Positions 17,918-27,642 of a stretch of 38,182 nucleotides of DNA are shown piece by piece. Both the position numbers and the translations under genes were made by a program. The DNA is from Coriobacteriia bacterium (GTDB taxonomy: Bacteria > Actinomycetota > Coriobacteriia > Anaerosomatales > PHET01), in NCBI GenBank assembly GCA_009779675.1, contig WRDS01000005.1, positions 1 to 38,182 on the forward strand. The letters are read 5' to 3'. The notes beneath the pieces are model-generated. The model was not told the DNA's origin. It saw nothing but the letters and a program-made list of their open reading frames with translations, and did no database searches. How positions within the stretch are numbered: the stretch's first letter is position 1; every line of letters starts with the position of its first letter.

Positions 17918-18625
17918 TCAGCGCCTCCCTTCGTTTCTTCCCTCACGCCGCGGGCGCGGGGCACGCGTGCCCTCGATCGCCGGAGTCGGCGGCTTTTGTC
18001 CAGGCAGCACCTCGCCGTGATATATCCATACCTTGACACCGCAGGTGCCCATCGTGGTATGTGCGACAGCGGTACCGTAATCGATCTTCGCTCTCAGCGT
18101 ATGGAGCGGGACCCTGCCCTCGCGGTACCACTCGCGCCGACCCATCTCGGCCCCGCCGAGACGACCGGAGCACTGGATGCGGATGCCGAGCGCGCCGCTC
18201 TTCATCGACGAGGCGACCGCTTTGCGCATTGCACGCCGGAAGGCCACCCGGCCCTCAAGCTGCTCGGCGATGGACTGGGCGACGAGCGTCGCATCAAGCT
18301 CCGGGCGCTTGATCTCCACGATATTCACGGAGACGGGGCCGCCCGTGAGCTTTTCAAGCCCTTTGCGCAAGACATCGACTTCCGCGCCTTTCTTGCCGAT
18401 CACAATGCCAGGGCGGGCGGTCCATAGCTCGATAGAGGTCCTCTCGCCTTTGCGCTCGATCTCAACACGTGAGACCGCGGCGCGGCGCAGACGTGCCGAG
18501 AGATACCGACGGATCGCAACGTCGTTTTCGACCGTGCGTGCATATTCCTTCTTCGAGTACCAGCGTGAGCGCCAGTTCTCAGTGATGCCCAGACGTATGC
18601 CGACGGGGTATACCTTCTGTCCCAT
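17918..18625 (-). CDS. rpsC: 30S ribosomal protein S3
   Basis: This 235-residue head protein lines the mRNA entry tunnel. It starts [13 protein letters not shown] and has a KH domain with GKKGAEV (GXXG loop) at about 75-85. The C-terminal domain contains [27 protein letters not shown] and a basic disordered tail. It follows rplV after 6 bases. Confidence 0.98.
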   Translation of the reverse strand: MGQKVYPVGIRLGITENWRSRWYSKKEYARTVENDVAIRRYLSARLRRAAVSRVEIERKGERTSIELWTARPGIVIGKKGAEVDVLRKGLEKLTGGPVSVNIVEIKRPELDATLVAQSIAEQLEGRVAFRRAMRKAVASSMKSGALGIRIQCSGRLGGAEMGRREWYREGRVPLHTLRAKIDYGTAVAHTTMGTCGVKVWIYHGEVLPGQKPPTPAIEGTRAPRPRREGRNEGRR

Positions 18626-18631
18626 GAGCGC

Positions 18632-18973
18632 CTACGCCTCCTCTCGCTGCTTGACGACCACCGTTATGTGGCTGGTCCGCTTGTTGATGCGGTACGCACG
18701 GCCCATTGCCCGCGGCCTGATGCGCTTGAGCGTAGGGCCCTCATCAACATAGGTGGTGCCTACCACGAGGTCATCTGCTTTGACCTTTAAGTTGCGCTCA
18801 GCGTTCGCCACTGCGCTGTTAAGGGTCTTTTCGACGATCTCAGAGGCGGCCCGGGGCGAAAATTGCAGGATGGTGCGGGCCTCTTCGACGGACTTGCCGC
18901 GGATGAGGTCGACGACCAGACGTGCTTTGCGCGGGCTCACCCGCTGAAAACGTGCAACGGCTCTGGCTTCCAT
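18632..18973 (-). CDS. rplV: 50S ribosomal protein L22
   Basis: This 113-residue protein has a beta-hairpin that lines the exit tunnel opposite L4. Family motifs are [22 protein letters not shown] and the C-terminal [28 protein letters not shown], which includes the tunnel loop. It starts at ATG 3 bases after the rpsS stop. Confidence 0.98.
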   Translation of the reverse strand: MEARAVARFQRVSPRKARLVVDLIRGKSVEEARTILQFSPRAASEIVEKTLNSAVANAERNLKVKADDLVVGTTYVDEGPTLKRIRPRAMGRAYRINKRTSHITVVVKQREEA

Positions 18974-18976
18974 CTT

Positions 18977-19255
18977 CTACCTCTTGCCCTTCTTCTTGTC
19001 AGCCGCGTGTCCGCGGAAGCTGCGCGTGGGCGAGAACTCGCCAAGCTTGTGGCCAACCATCGACTCGGTGACATATACGGGAACGTGCTTGCGCCCATCG
19101 TGCACGGCAATGGTATGACCGACCATCTCAGGGAAGATCGTCGATGAACGCGACCACGTCTTTATGACCTTTTTCTCGCCAGCTTCATTCATCGAGTGGA
19201 TACGCTCGAGGAGACGAGGCTGCACGAACGGCCCTTTTTTGAGGCTGCGGCTCAT
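18977..19255 (-). CDS. rpsS: 30S ribosomal protein S19
   Basis: This 92-residue head protein, which partners S13, starts [11 protein letters not shown]. It contains [34 protein letters not shown] and the usual ending [22 protein letters not shown] start, 19 bases after the rplB stop. Confidence 0.99.
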   Translation of the reverse strand: MSRSLKKGPFVQPRLLERIHSMNEAGEKKVIKTWSRSSTIFPEMVGHTIAVHDGRKHVPVYVTESMVGHKLGEFSPTRSFRGHAADKKKGKR

Positions 19256-19274
19256 TTGTTACTGCTCCTCTCGC

Positions 19275-20105
19275 TTATCGTTTACGCCGACGGATGATCA
19301 GGCTGTTGGATGCCTTCTTCTTGCTGCGGGTGCGATGTCCCTTAGTGGGGACGCCCCACGGGGTGACCGGATGGCGTCCGGCCGACTTGTTCTTGCCCTC
19401 GCCGCCGCCATGCGGATGGTCGACCGGGTTCATCGCCGTACCGCGCACGGTCGGACGCTTGCCAAGATGGCGGTTGCGCCCGGCCTTACCGATCGAGATG
19501 TTGCTGTGGTCGGCGTTGCCGACCTCGCCGATGGTTGCTCGGCAGGTGATGAGCACACGCCGCATCTCCGAACTCGGCATGCGCACAATGGCGTAGTTGC
19601 CCTCCTTGCCCATCAGCTGGATCGAGGTGCCTGCCGAGCGGGCGAGGGCCGCCCCTTTGCCCGGCTTGAGCTCGACCGCATGCACAACCGTGCCGACGGG
19701 GATATCGGAGAGCACAAGTGCGTTCCCGGGCTTGATGTCAGCACCTTTTCCGCTGGAGATCTTATCCCCGACCTTGAGCCCTTTAGGCGCAAGGATGTAG
19801 CGCTTCTCGCCATCGACGTAGTGAAGGAGTGCGATGCGCGCCGAGCGGTTCGGGTCGTACTCGATGGTGGCAACGGTGGCGGGGATGCCGTCCTTATCGC
19901 GCTTGAAGTCAATGCGGCGATACCGGCGCTTATGGCCACCGCCCTGATGACGCGTGGTGATCCGGCCGTTGTTGTTGCGTCCGCCTTTTTTGGAGAGCGG
20001 CTCAAGCAACGACTTCTCGGGCTCGGTGCAGGTGATCTCCGAGAAATCGGAGACCGACTGGAACCGGCGGCCCGGTGATGTCGGCTTGTATTTCTTCAGT
20101 CCCAT
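19275..20105 (-). CDS. rplB: 50S ribosomal protein L2
   Basis: This 276-residue protein is a core component near the peptidyl-transferase centre and is needed for subunit joining. It opens [14 protein letters not shown], contains [21 protein letters not shown], and has the conserved loop [17 protein letters not shown] near the C terminus. I choose the ATG at 20105 (AAGGAG at 6 bases) over the TTG one codon earlier. It follows rplW after a 146-base spacer, long for this position. Confidence 0.98.
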   Translation of the reverse strand: MGLKKYKPTSPGRRFQSVSDFSEITCTEPEKSLLEPLSKKGGRNNNGRITTRHQGGGHKRRYRRIDFKRDKDGIPATVATIEYDPNRSARIALLHYVDGEKRYILAPKGLKVGDKISSGKGADIKPGNALVLSDIPVGTVVHAVELKPGKGAALARSAGTSIQLMGKEGNYAIVRMPSSEMRRVLITCRATIGEVGNADHSNISIGKAGRNRHLGKRPTVRGTAMNPVDHPHGGGEGKNKSAGRHPVTPWGVPTKGHRTRSKKKASNSLIIRRRKR

Positions 20106-20133
20106 CAAGTGCTCCTTTCGTCCGATTGCCAGC

Positions 20134-20152
20134 CCGTCCGGGACTTGGACGG
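20134..20152 (-). other. Hairpin in the rplW-rplB spacer
   Basis: CCGTCC and GGACGG form a six-base-pair stem with a seven-base loop about 30 bases before the rplB start. The rest of the 146-base spacer has no ORF. A short dyad follows the rplW stop (GTTGC...GCAAC). Confidence 0.4.
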
Positions 20153-20251
20153 CTGACTCCGGACTACCACGGTGCCGGGCGGCTCCATTACACGCCCTTT
20201 TGCACCCTTTACCCCTCGCGCCCTATCGCCTGTTGCCTTTTAAAGCAACTC

Positions 20252-20539
20252 CTAGGCCGACGGGAACATATCGATCTTGTCGCCCTCTTTTAGGGTGACG
20301 ATGGCCTTCTTCCAGTCACGTGTCTTGCCCTTCGCAAAGCGCACGCGACGCGGCTTGCCCGTGACGTTCATCGTGTTGACCTGTAACACCGTCACATTGA
20401 ATATCTCAGCAACCGCCTGACCGATCTGCGGCTTGCTGGCGGTCTTGGCAACCTCAAAGGTGTAGCGGTTCTGCTCGATGAGGCTGTAGGACTTCTCCGA
20501 GATGATCGGTCGGATAATAATCTCTCTTGGATCGTACAT
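20252..20539 (-). CDS. rplW: 50S ribosomal protein L23
   Basis: This 95-residue protein lies at the tunnel exit, the docking site for trigger factor and SRP. It contains DPREIIIRPIISEKSYSLIE, KPQIGQAVAEIFNVTVLQVNTMN and the GKPRRVRFAKGKTRDWKKAIVTL stretch. The ATG directly follows the rplD stop. Confidence 0.98.
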   Translation of the reverse strand: MYDPREIIIRPIISEKSYSLIEQNRYTFEVAKTASKPQIGQAVAEIFNVTVLQVNTMNVTGKPRRVRFAKGKTRDWKKAIVTLKEGDKIDMFPSA

Positions 20540-21163
20540 TTAAGACAGCACCCCTTCGAGCCACTCAATCGCCGGACGCGTAAACAGCACCGAGGAGTTA
20601 TCCACAAGGTCATACGTGTTGGCCTCGGAAGCCGTAATCGCACGAGCGCTCGGAATGTTCCTAAACGAGAGCAGCGCGTCCACATCGTCGTTTGCAACAA
20701 CAATGGTGACCTTGCCTGAGATACCAAGATCCGAAAGTATCGAGGCGGCGGTTCTCGTCGACGGCTTTTCAAAGCCGAAGCCCTCGACAACAACGATGTC
20801 GCCATCGGCAAGCTTCGCCGACAAGGCCGAGCACATCGCAAGCTTGACCACCTTATTGGGCACTTTAAACGCATAGCTGCGTGGGTGCGGGCCAAAAACA
20901 ACACCGCCGCCGGCCCACTGCGGTGCACGGGTAGTGCCCTGGCGCGCACGGCCAGTGCCTTTCTGGCGCCACGGTTTGCTGCCGCCGCCGCGAACCAGCC
21001 CACGCGTCTTGGTGGCGTGCGTGCCCGCACGTCGCGCAGCAAGCTGTGAGCGGACCACCTGATGCATGGCGAATGTATTGGGCTCGACGTCAAAAACCGC
21101 ATCGGCAAGATCGGTCGATCCTACCTTTGCCCCTTTGGCGTCTTTGATATCGATGGATGCCAT
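20540..21163 (-). CDS. rplD: 50S ribosomal protein L4
   Basis: This 207-residue protein has an extended loop that forms the tunnel constriction with L22. The loop is visible as [20 protein letters not shown] and [22 protein letters not shown] (residues about 51-93). The C-terminal half holds [15 protein letters not shown]4 represses the S10 operon in E. coli through a leader; no such leader was recognised here. It follows rplC after 46 bases. Confidence 0.98.
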   Translation of the reverse strand: MASIDIKDAKGAKVGSTDLADAVFDVEPNTFAMHQVVRSQLAARRAGTHATKTRGLVRGGGSKPWRQKGTGRARQGTTRAPQWAGGGVVFGPHPRSYAFKVPNKVVKLAMCSALSAKLADGDIVVVEGFGFEKPSTRTAASILSDLGISGKVTIVVANDDVDALLSFRNIPSARAITASEANTYDLVDNSSVLFTRPAIEWLEGVLS

Positions 21164-21209
21164 CTTGTTACTCCTTGTATCTCAGCGCGATATATCTCGG
21201 CGCGAATGC

Positions 21210-21839
21210 TTAAACCGACCGGATCGTCAGCAGCGCGCCCTTTGCGCCGGGAACGGCGCCCTTGACGAGAAGCAGGTTCTGTTCTGCGTCAATGCGCACA
21301 ACATCGAGGTTGCGGACAGTGACTGTGTTGGTGCCCATGTGCCCCGGGAGCCTCTTGCCTCGGAACACCCGGGAAGGCGTGGCGCACTGCCCGATCGCAC
21401 CCGGCTCCCTGTGGGCGTGCGATCCGTGCCCGCCCGGGCCGCCACCAAAATTGTGACGCTTTATGACACCGGCGAAGCCCTTGCCCTTGCTCACGCCGGA
21501 GACGTGCACGGAGCCTGTATCCGCAAACGCATCGACCGTGATCAGGTCGCCCGGCTGCACTTCGTCGTCCTCGGCAACGCGGATCTCGGTCAGGTAGCGC
21601 TTTGCCTCGACCCCCGCCTTATCGAAGTGGCCGGCCATGGGCCTGCTGACCTTGCTCTCCTTGACGTCCCCAAAGCCGATCTGGATCGCCGAGTAACCGT
21701 CGCGCTTGGCGGTCTTTACCTGCGTCACAACGCAAGGGCCAGCTTCGATGACGGTGACCGGAACGACCTTGTCATCGTCGCTCCAGACCTGCGTCATCCC
21801 AAGCTTCCTGCCGAGAATGGTAGTGGCGGTAGTGGCCAT
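21210..21839 (-). CDS. rplC: 50S ribosomal protein L3
   Basis: This 209-residue protein is one of the two assembly initiators of the 50S. Motifs are TILGRKLGMTQVW at the start, SVHVSGVSKGKGFAGVIKRHNF, and the extended loop GGGPGGHGSHAHREPGAIGQ that reaches the peptidyl-transferase centre, followed by KRLPGHMGTNTVTV. It follows rpsJ after 137 bases containing a stable hairpin. Confidence 0.98.
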   Translation of the reverse strand: MATTATTILGRKLGMTQVWSDDDKVVPVTVIEAGPCVVTQVKTAKRDGYSAIQIGFGDVKESKVSRPMAGHFDKAGVEAKRYLTEIRVAEDDEVQPGDLITVDAFADTGSVHVSGVSKGKGFAGVIKRHNFGGGPGGHGSHAHREPGAIGQCATPSRVFRGKRLPGHMGTNTVTVRNLDVVRIDAEQNLLLVKGAVPGAKGALLTIRSV

Positions 21840-21869
21840 TTTATCTCTGTCCTTCAGCTCGCGCGGCCA

Positions 21870-21902
21870 TGGGACCTGTCATGCCACACGGCATGGATCC
21901 CA
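21870..21902 (-). other. Two-tier hairpin between rpsJ and rplC
   Basis: The minus-strand RNA forms TGGGA / TCCCA outside CATGCC / GGCATG with a GTGT loop and small internal loops. It lies about 30 bases before the rplC ATG. It could regulate or protect the rplC transcript; no T-run follows. Confidence 0.5.
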
Positions 21903-21976
21903 TCTGATCGCTCTTTCTCATATCTTCTAATTGCTGCATCTACTTGTTGCACACAGACCTTTAATACTATCAGAGG

Positions 21977-22285
21977 CTAGAGCTTGATCTCAATGTCAAC
22001 GCCCGCCGGAAGGTCAAGCCGCATCAGCGAGTCGACCGTCTTGGGGGTAGGCTCAAGGATGTCGATGAGCCGCTTGTGCGTCTTCATCTCAAACTGCTCG
22101 CGGCTGTCCTTGTCGACATGCGGCGAGCGGATGACCGTGTAGACGCTACGGTCAGTGGGCAGCGGGATGGGCCCCGATACCTTTGCGCCGGTCTTTTGCG
22201 CCGTGTCCACGATGAGTTTCGTCGACTGATCGACGATCTCGTGATCGTAGCCCTTCAACCGGATCCTGATCTTTTGGTTCGCCAA
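21977..22285 (-). CDS. rpsJ: 30S ribosomal protein S10 (NusE)
   Basis: This 102-residue head protein also acts in transcription antitermination with NusB and bridges to NusG. The family start [15 protein letters not shown] is reached from a TTG at 22285 with GCGGAGGAG 7 bases upstream. An ATG at 22315 would add ten non-family residues and lies upstream of that site, so I reject it. Motifs [20 protein letters not shown] and KTHKRLIDI are intact. It follows fusA directly, with no tuf between. Confidence 0.97.
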   Translation of the reverse strand: MANQKIRIRLKGYDHEIVDQSTKLIVDTAQKTGAKVSGPIPLPTDRSVYTVIRSPHVDKDSREQFEMKTHKRLIDILEPTPKTVDSLMRLDLPAGVDIEIKL

Positions 22286-22361
22286 CTCTCTACTCCTCCG
22301 CAGCTTCGAAAACAATCAGGCACAACAGCCCGTGGGTACTTCCTTACAGGCTCCCGCCCAC

Positions 22362-24449
<2,088 letters not shown>

Positions 24450-24480
24450 TGCTCTGTCTTTGGTTTCTGCCTTTGAGTAT

Positions 24481-24590
24481 CTTCGTTGCCTTCAAGTGCG
24501 TTCGATTGCGTTCGCATGCGTTCAGTTGCTTTCGGTTGCCCTCAAGTGGGTTCGGTTGCGTTCAAGTGCGTTCAGCTTCGTTCGGTTGCG
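24481..24590. repeat. Decamer tandem array between rpsG and fusA (about 11 copies)
   Basis: On the plus strand, consecutive ten-base blocks read TTCAAGTGCG, TTCGATTGCG, TTCGCATGCG, TTCAGTTGCT, TTCGGTTGCC, CTCAAGTGGG, TTCGGTTGCG and so on, with consensus TTCRRTTGCG. The transcribed strand reads CGCAACYGAA. The array starts 31 bases upstream of the fusA start and lies fully in the spacer. Copies are diverged but keep exact phase. Confidence 0.9.
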
Positions 24591-24626
24591 GTTCTTTAAT
24601 CGCTGTCAACTTAATTGCAAACCGTA

Positions 24627-24644
24627 GTCAACAATCGAGTTGAC
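24627..24644. promoter_or_regulatory. Dyad GTCAAC-N6-GTTGAC upstream of fusA
   Basis: A perfect six-base inverted repeat lies between the rpsG stop and the decamer array. A third GTCAAC lies at 24605-24610. It could be an operator or a small hairpin; no clear promoter overlaps it. Confidence 0.35.
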
Positions 24645-24656
24645 AATTGCTTGTCC

Positions 24657-25127
24657 CTACCAGCGGTAGTGCGAGAACGCCCGGTTGGACTCGGCCATCT
24701 TGTAGAGGTCCTCGCGCTTTTTCACCGAGGAGCCTACGCCGTTGGCAGCGTCCATGATCTCTGCGGCAAGCCGCTCTGCCATGGTCTTTTCGCGACGCTT
24801 GCGCGAGAAGCCGACGATCCAGCGGATCGCAAGCGTGGTGGAACGCCTGGAGTTGACCTCGACCGGCACCTGGTACGTGGCACCACCCACACGCTTTGGC
24901 CGCACCTCGAGCGATGGCCGGACGTTGTCCATCGCCTTTTTAAACACCGAGAGCGGATCCGAGCTGGTCTTCTGCTCGATAAGGTCGAACGCGCCGTAGA
25001 CGATGCGCTCCGATGTCAGTTTCTTACCATCCAGCAGGATCTTGTTGATCAGCTGGGTGACGAGCCTATTGTTATAGACGGCATCTGGCGTGACCTCACG
25101 CCGAACGGCTGCAGCACGTCTGGGCAT
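24657..25127 (-). CDS. rpsG: 30S ribosomal protein S7
   Basis: This 156-residue protein nucleates assembly of the 30S head and contacts the E-site tRNA. It starts [12 protein letters not shown] and contains [42 protein letters not shown] and [22 protein letters not shown], ending with NRAFSHYRW. Length is typical. It follows rpsL after 117 bases that hold degenerate 17- to 18-base repeats of the TTTGCCA type. Confidence 0.98.
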   Translation of the reverse strand: MPRRAAAVRREVTPDAVYNNRLVTQLINKILLDGKKLTSERIVYGAFDLIEQKTSSDPLSVFKKAMDNVRPSLEVRPKRVGGATYQVPVEVNSRRSTTLAIRWIVGFSRKRREKTMAERLAAEIMDAANGVGSSVKKREDLYKMAESNRAFSHYRW

Positions 25128-25145
25128 CTGATGGTCTCCTTAAAA

Positions 25146-25200
25146 AATAACAAGCAGCTGGTAACGGGTAGTTGGTGGCAAACAGCAAGTAACTGGCAAA
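25146..25200. repeat. Degenerate repeats in the rpsL-rpsG spacer
   Basis: On the minus strand, units beginning TTTGCCAGTTACTTGCTG, TTTGCCACCAACTACCCG and TTACCAGCTGCTTG follow one another with a period near 18 bases. The similarity is partial, so this is a weak repeat. Confidence 0.4.
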
Positions 25201-25244
25201 AGCCCGAGCGGCCGGACTGCCGCCTGGCCGGTCTGCACCAGTGG

Positions 25245-25616
25245 TTACTTAGGCTTCTTGGCACCGTAACGTGAGCGGGCCTGGGCACGGTTGGCCACAG
25301 GAGCACAGTCGAGCGCCGCACGGATGATCTTATAGCGCACACCCGGCAGATCCCTGACACGACCGCCGCGCACAAGCACAAGCGAGTGCTCCTGCAGGTT
25401 GTGGCCGACACCCGGGATATAGGCCGTGACCTCCATGTTGTTGGAGAGACGGATACGCGCCACCTTGCGAAGCGCCGAGTTCGGCTTTTTAGGGGTGGTC
25501 GTGTACACACGTGTGCAGACGCCGCGCTTCTGTGGGTTCCCCCGGAGAGCGGGTGTCTTGCTTCTGTCGATGACCTGCTTGCGGCCCTTGCGGACCAGTT
25601 GGTTGATCGTAGGCAA
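25245..25616 (-). CDS. rpsL: 30S ribosomal protein S12 with Arg at position 88
   Basis: This 123-residue protein monitors codon-anticodon pairing in the decoding centre. Motifs KPNSALRK (from Lys43-Lys44) and [12 protein letters not shown] are present. Lys43 is wild type, but residue 88 is Arg (codon AGG, 25353-25355) where nearly all bacterial S12 proteins have Lys. K88R is a classic streptomycin-resistance substitution in Mycobacterium and E. coli (K87 in E. coli numbering). The start is TTG at 25616 with AAAGGAG at proper spacing. It heads the str cluster after a promoter at 25686-25714. Confidence 0.98.
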   Translation of the reverse strand: MPTINQLVRKGRKQVIDRSKTPALRGNPQKRGVCTRVYTTTPKKPNSALRKVARIRLSNNMEVTAYIPGVGHNLQEHSLVLVRGGRVRDLPGVRYKIIRAALDCAPVANRAQARSRYGAKKPK

Positions 25617-25685
25617 CGCTTAACTCCTTTTTCGTTCGTATTCCCGGCAGCGGAAAGCCCCGAGAGCATGAAGCCACAAGGGTGA

Positions 25686-25714
25686 ACTCTACCAAGCCGC
25701 ACGAGGCATGTCAA
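25686..25714 (-). promoter_or_regulatory. Sigma-70 type promoter for rpsL-rpsG-fusA
   Basis: A perfect TTGACA (25709-25714) and TAGAGT (25686-25691) are 17 bases apart on the minus strand, 70 bases before the rpsL start. The 273-base spacer between the membrane-protein gene and rpsL has no other recognisable feature. Confidence 0.8.
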
Positions 25715-25889
25715 ACGCCACGCATCCGGGCGTGTCCATTGGTGTCCGCAGCTGGCTTCGGCACTGCTCATATTGACGCTGGCATATCGGCTCAGGCGCA
25801 CCTGCTGGCATCCCAGATTGCGAAGCCGCATGGGTCGCCTAGATCGCTTGGAGAGCCTGATGTCGCCTGGTAGTCGAAAGACCGCCTGG

Positions 25890-26276
25890 CTAAACTTCCC
25901 GCTCTCGATTGAACACCCTATGCACGGTATCGGCATACACTGGGGCCGATGACCCCGCAAGCCCAAAAAGGGATACCACCAGGAGCGCATCCGTGAAGAG
26001 CGGAAGGGCAAGCGCCCAACACAAAAGCGCACCGAATGCTGCAAATGCAGCCCCAAGGCACAAGGTCCAAATCAGCCAGTTCATTGCCCACTGCCGACGA
26101 GAATCCGCGTCCATGCCCCGGGCAACGTCGGCAACGGGAACGTTGCTAGCAGCAACAGTAAGGTGCGGAATCGGCCAGCTCACCCATTGCCGAAAGGTGA
26201 CAATACCCAGCGTGATCCCAAAGACAAGGCCAATAAGCGGCGTTGCCACAACAAGCCACATCGTTTTTTCTGCCAT
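25890..26276 (-). CDS. Unrecognised membrane protein, about three membrane segments
   Basis: This 128-residue protein is not recognised. Hydrophobic segments lie at about 5-27, 66-92 and 94-113. The loop between the first two holds a WPIPH motif and a charged RGMDADSRRQW stretch. The C terminus is charged (NREREV). A strong ribosome site (AAGGAGG) precedes the ATG, which overlaps the stop of a 57-residue ORF (TGATG), so the two are translationally coupled. It is the last gene of a three-gene island between rpoC and rpsL. Function unknown. Confidence 0.75.
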   Translation of the reverse strand: MAEKTMWLVVATPLIGLVFGITLGIVTFRQWVSWPIPHLTVAASNVPVADVARGMDADSRRQWAMNWLIWTLCLGAAFAAFGALLCWALALPLFTDALLVVSLFGLAGSSAPVYADTVHRVFNREREV

Positions 26277-26449
26277 CAGCGCTCCTCCTTGCCGTCAACG
26301 TTTTCCTCACAACCCGGGTTTCTTGCACGGCTGCCGTCAGCGGCGCTGCTGCTCGAATCGTAGAGCGTTTTCATCCAACGCTCAATTTTCTCGGGCCTAT
26401 CATTAGTCAGCACTGCAACCGCACACCCTATAAGCCCGCAAACGGACAT
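26276..26449 (-). CDS. Unrecognised 57-residue protein coupled to the membrane protein
   Basis: An ATG at 26449 opens 57 codons ending in TGA that overlaps the ATG of the next gene. The N terminus is hydrophobic (SVCGLIGCAVAVL, residues 2-14), followed by the amphipathic stretch NDRPEKIERWMKTLYD and a Ser-rich, then acidic tail. The hydrophobic part is short for a membrane helix. No good ribosome site precedes the ATG, but it starts 19 bases after the lipoprotein stop, so re-initiation is possible. No family recognised. Confidence 0.5.
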   Translation of the reverse strand: MSVCGLIGCAVAVLTNDRPEKIERWMKTLYDSSSSAADGSRARNPGCEENVDGKEER

Positions 26450-26468
26450 CGTTAAAACAGTATGGCCT

Positions 26469-27305
26469 TCACTTTATTGGCCTGCCCCAGTTGTTCTTCT
26501 CTTTAAACGCTTTCAGCTCGTCACGGTAGTCGCTCGGGTCGGTGATCTCCATGATGCCGTTTTCCTTGTCATGGCTGCCGTCGGAGCCGAAGATGACGGC
26601 ATAGGTCTTGCCGTACGAGGTCGAGCGATTGTCCCTATCGTATGTGTAGGCCCGGAAGAGGTAGAGGTGGCGGTCGTACTCGTCGGAGGTCAAGTACGTA
26701 TTACTGCAGCTCTCCTTGCCGGACAGCCCGACGATGCTCTCGGCCATACTCTCCCTTGCCTTTAGGATGAGATCCTCTGATAAGCCCCTCCTCGACCGCA
26801 CGATTTTCACCCGTATGCACCGATCCTGATCCAGCGGCCTTTCCCAGTCGTTGTCCTCGCGCAATGACTCGATGTCTTTGGCCGGGACTGCCCCCTCGAT
26901 CTTCTTCCACAGCTCCTCGGCCGAGGAGATCTTGTTCAAGGTCTTATTCAAAGAGTCTGCGGACAGGTCTTTGCACACCAGGTAGTTGACATCGGGGTAG
27001 TAGTATACGTACCCGTCGTCTGTTTTTTGCGCGATCAGGACACTGACCAGACCCCCTGCCTCCCTGCTGCTGTCGTCCCCTAGCGTCGCAGTACCCCTGC
27101 AGGCGAACATGGTTCTGCCGTACCCGTCCTCGTCAAGGATGACCAGCCTGAAACGAGAACTCATATCGATGCTGATCAGGCTATTCGCTGCCACGGTGTA
27201 GAGGTCGGGACGATCCCCGCCGTAGTTAGGAGGGGGGTCAATGCAGCCAAGCGATAACGGCAACAGGATCATTAGCGCCAAAAGCAACCGGATGGTTTTT
27301 CTCAT
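26469..27305 (-). CDS. Putative lipoprotein with an internal duplication, function unknown
   Basis: This 278-residue exported protein has a signal peptide MRKTIRLLLALMILLPLSLG and a lipobox-like Cys21 (SLGC; position -3 is Ser, which is atypical). The start at 27305 is chosen because it opens the signal peptide; an upstream ATG at 27389 would place 28 odd residues before it. Two halves end in similar motifs: LREDNDWERPL at 148-158 and FKEKNNWGRPI at 267-277. Cys residues occur at 69, 111 and 163 and once more later. No family is recognised. It follows rpoC after 151 bases of repeat-rich spacer. Confidence 0.75.
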   Translation of the reverse strand: MRKTIRLLLALMILLPLSLGCIDPPPNYGGDRPDLYTVAANSLISIDMSSRFRLVILDEDGYGRTMFACRGTATLGDDSSREAGGLVSVLIAQKTDDGYVYYYPDVNYLVCKDLSADSLNKTLNKISSAEELWKKIEGAVPAKDIESLREDNDWERPLDQDRCIRVKIVRSRRGLSEDLILKARESMAESIVGLSGKESCSNTYLTSDEYDRHLYLFRAYTYDRDNRSTSYGKTYAVIFGSDGSHDKENGIMEITDPSDYRDELKAFKEKNNWGRPIK

Positions 27306-27456
27306 GTGACCCCATCGTGTCAAGCCCACGCTTGAAGCTACCCATAAGGCTATCGTTGCGGTATCGTTGCCTCCGCTTGAAGCTGCCACCGCTTACAGCC
27401 GCCGCGCCGCGCCAGGACCGCCAACCCACCTGAAGCTGCCGCGCCGCGCCAGGCTG
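27306..27456. repeat. Repeat-rich spacer between rpoC and the lipoprotein gene
   Basis: TGAAGCT occurs three times (from about 27333, 27378 and 27431), twice preceded by CGCT. GCCGCGCCGCGCCAGG occurs twice (ending near 27416 and 27453), and TATCGTTGC is repeated with an 11-base period (27351-27370). No terminator is clear. Confidence 0.6.
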
Positions 27457-27642
27457 CTACTGCAAGACGCTCATGAACCCGTGGGAGTCCAGGCCGGCAC
27501 GAACCTCGTTGACGGCCTTTTGCCCGATGCCGGGAAGCTCCAAGAGATCGTCCTCGTCCTTGTCTTTTAAGTCGGCAACGGAGGTGATCCCCGCCTCGGC
27601 GAACTTGTTCACCCAGCGCGTGGAGACGCCGATCTCGGCAAG
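27457..27642 (-). other. Segment of rpoC encoding an alpha-CTD-like helix-hairpin-helix domain
   Basis: Residues 1363-1423 match the RpoA C-terminal domain in this window at about 15 of 47 aligned positions, without gaps. The E. coli alpha DNA-contact positions R265, N268, G296, K298 and E302 correspond to R1371, N1374, G1402, K1404 and E1408, all conserved. C269 and S299 are replaced by Lys and Ala. The fold is therefore predicted to be the same and able to bind DNA. Confidence 0.75.

Noticed and set aside
17917-18039. N-terminal extension of rplP
   Set aside because: It would overlap the last 120 bases of rpsC and has no match to L16; the GTG gives the normal protein.
22286-22315. ATG start ten codons upstream for rpsJ
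   Set aside because: The ribosome site lies inside that extension, and the TTG gives the canonical S10 N terminus.
24481-24590. CRISPR array
   Set aside because: The decamers are contiguous with no spacers, and no cas gene is near.
26146-26328. 60-codon minus-strand frame with a CCC ending
   Set aside because: It overlaps the coupled small ORF and the membrane gene in another frame, with no ribosome site.
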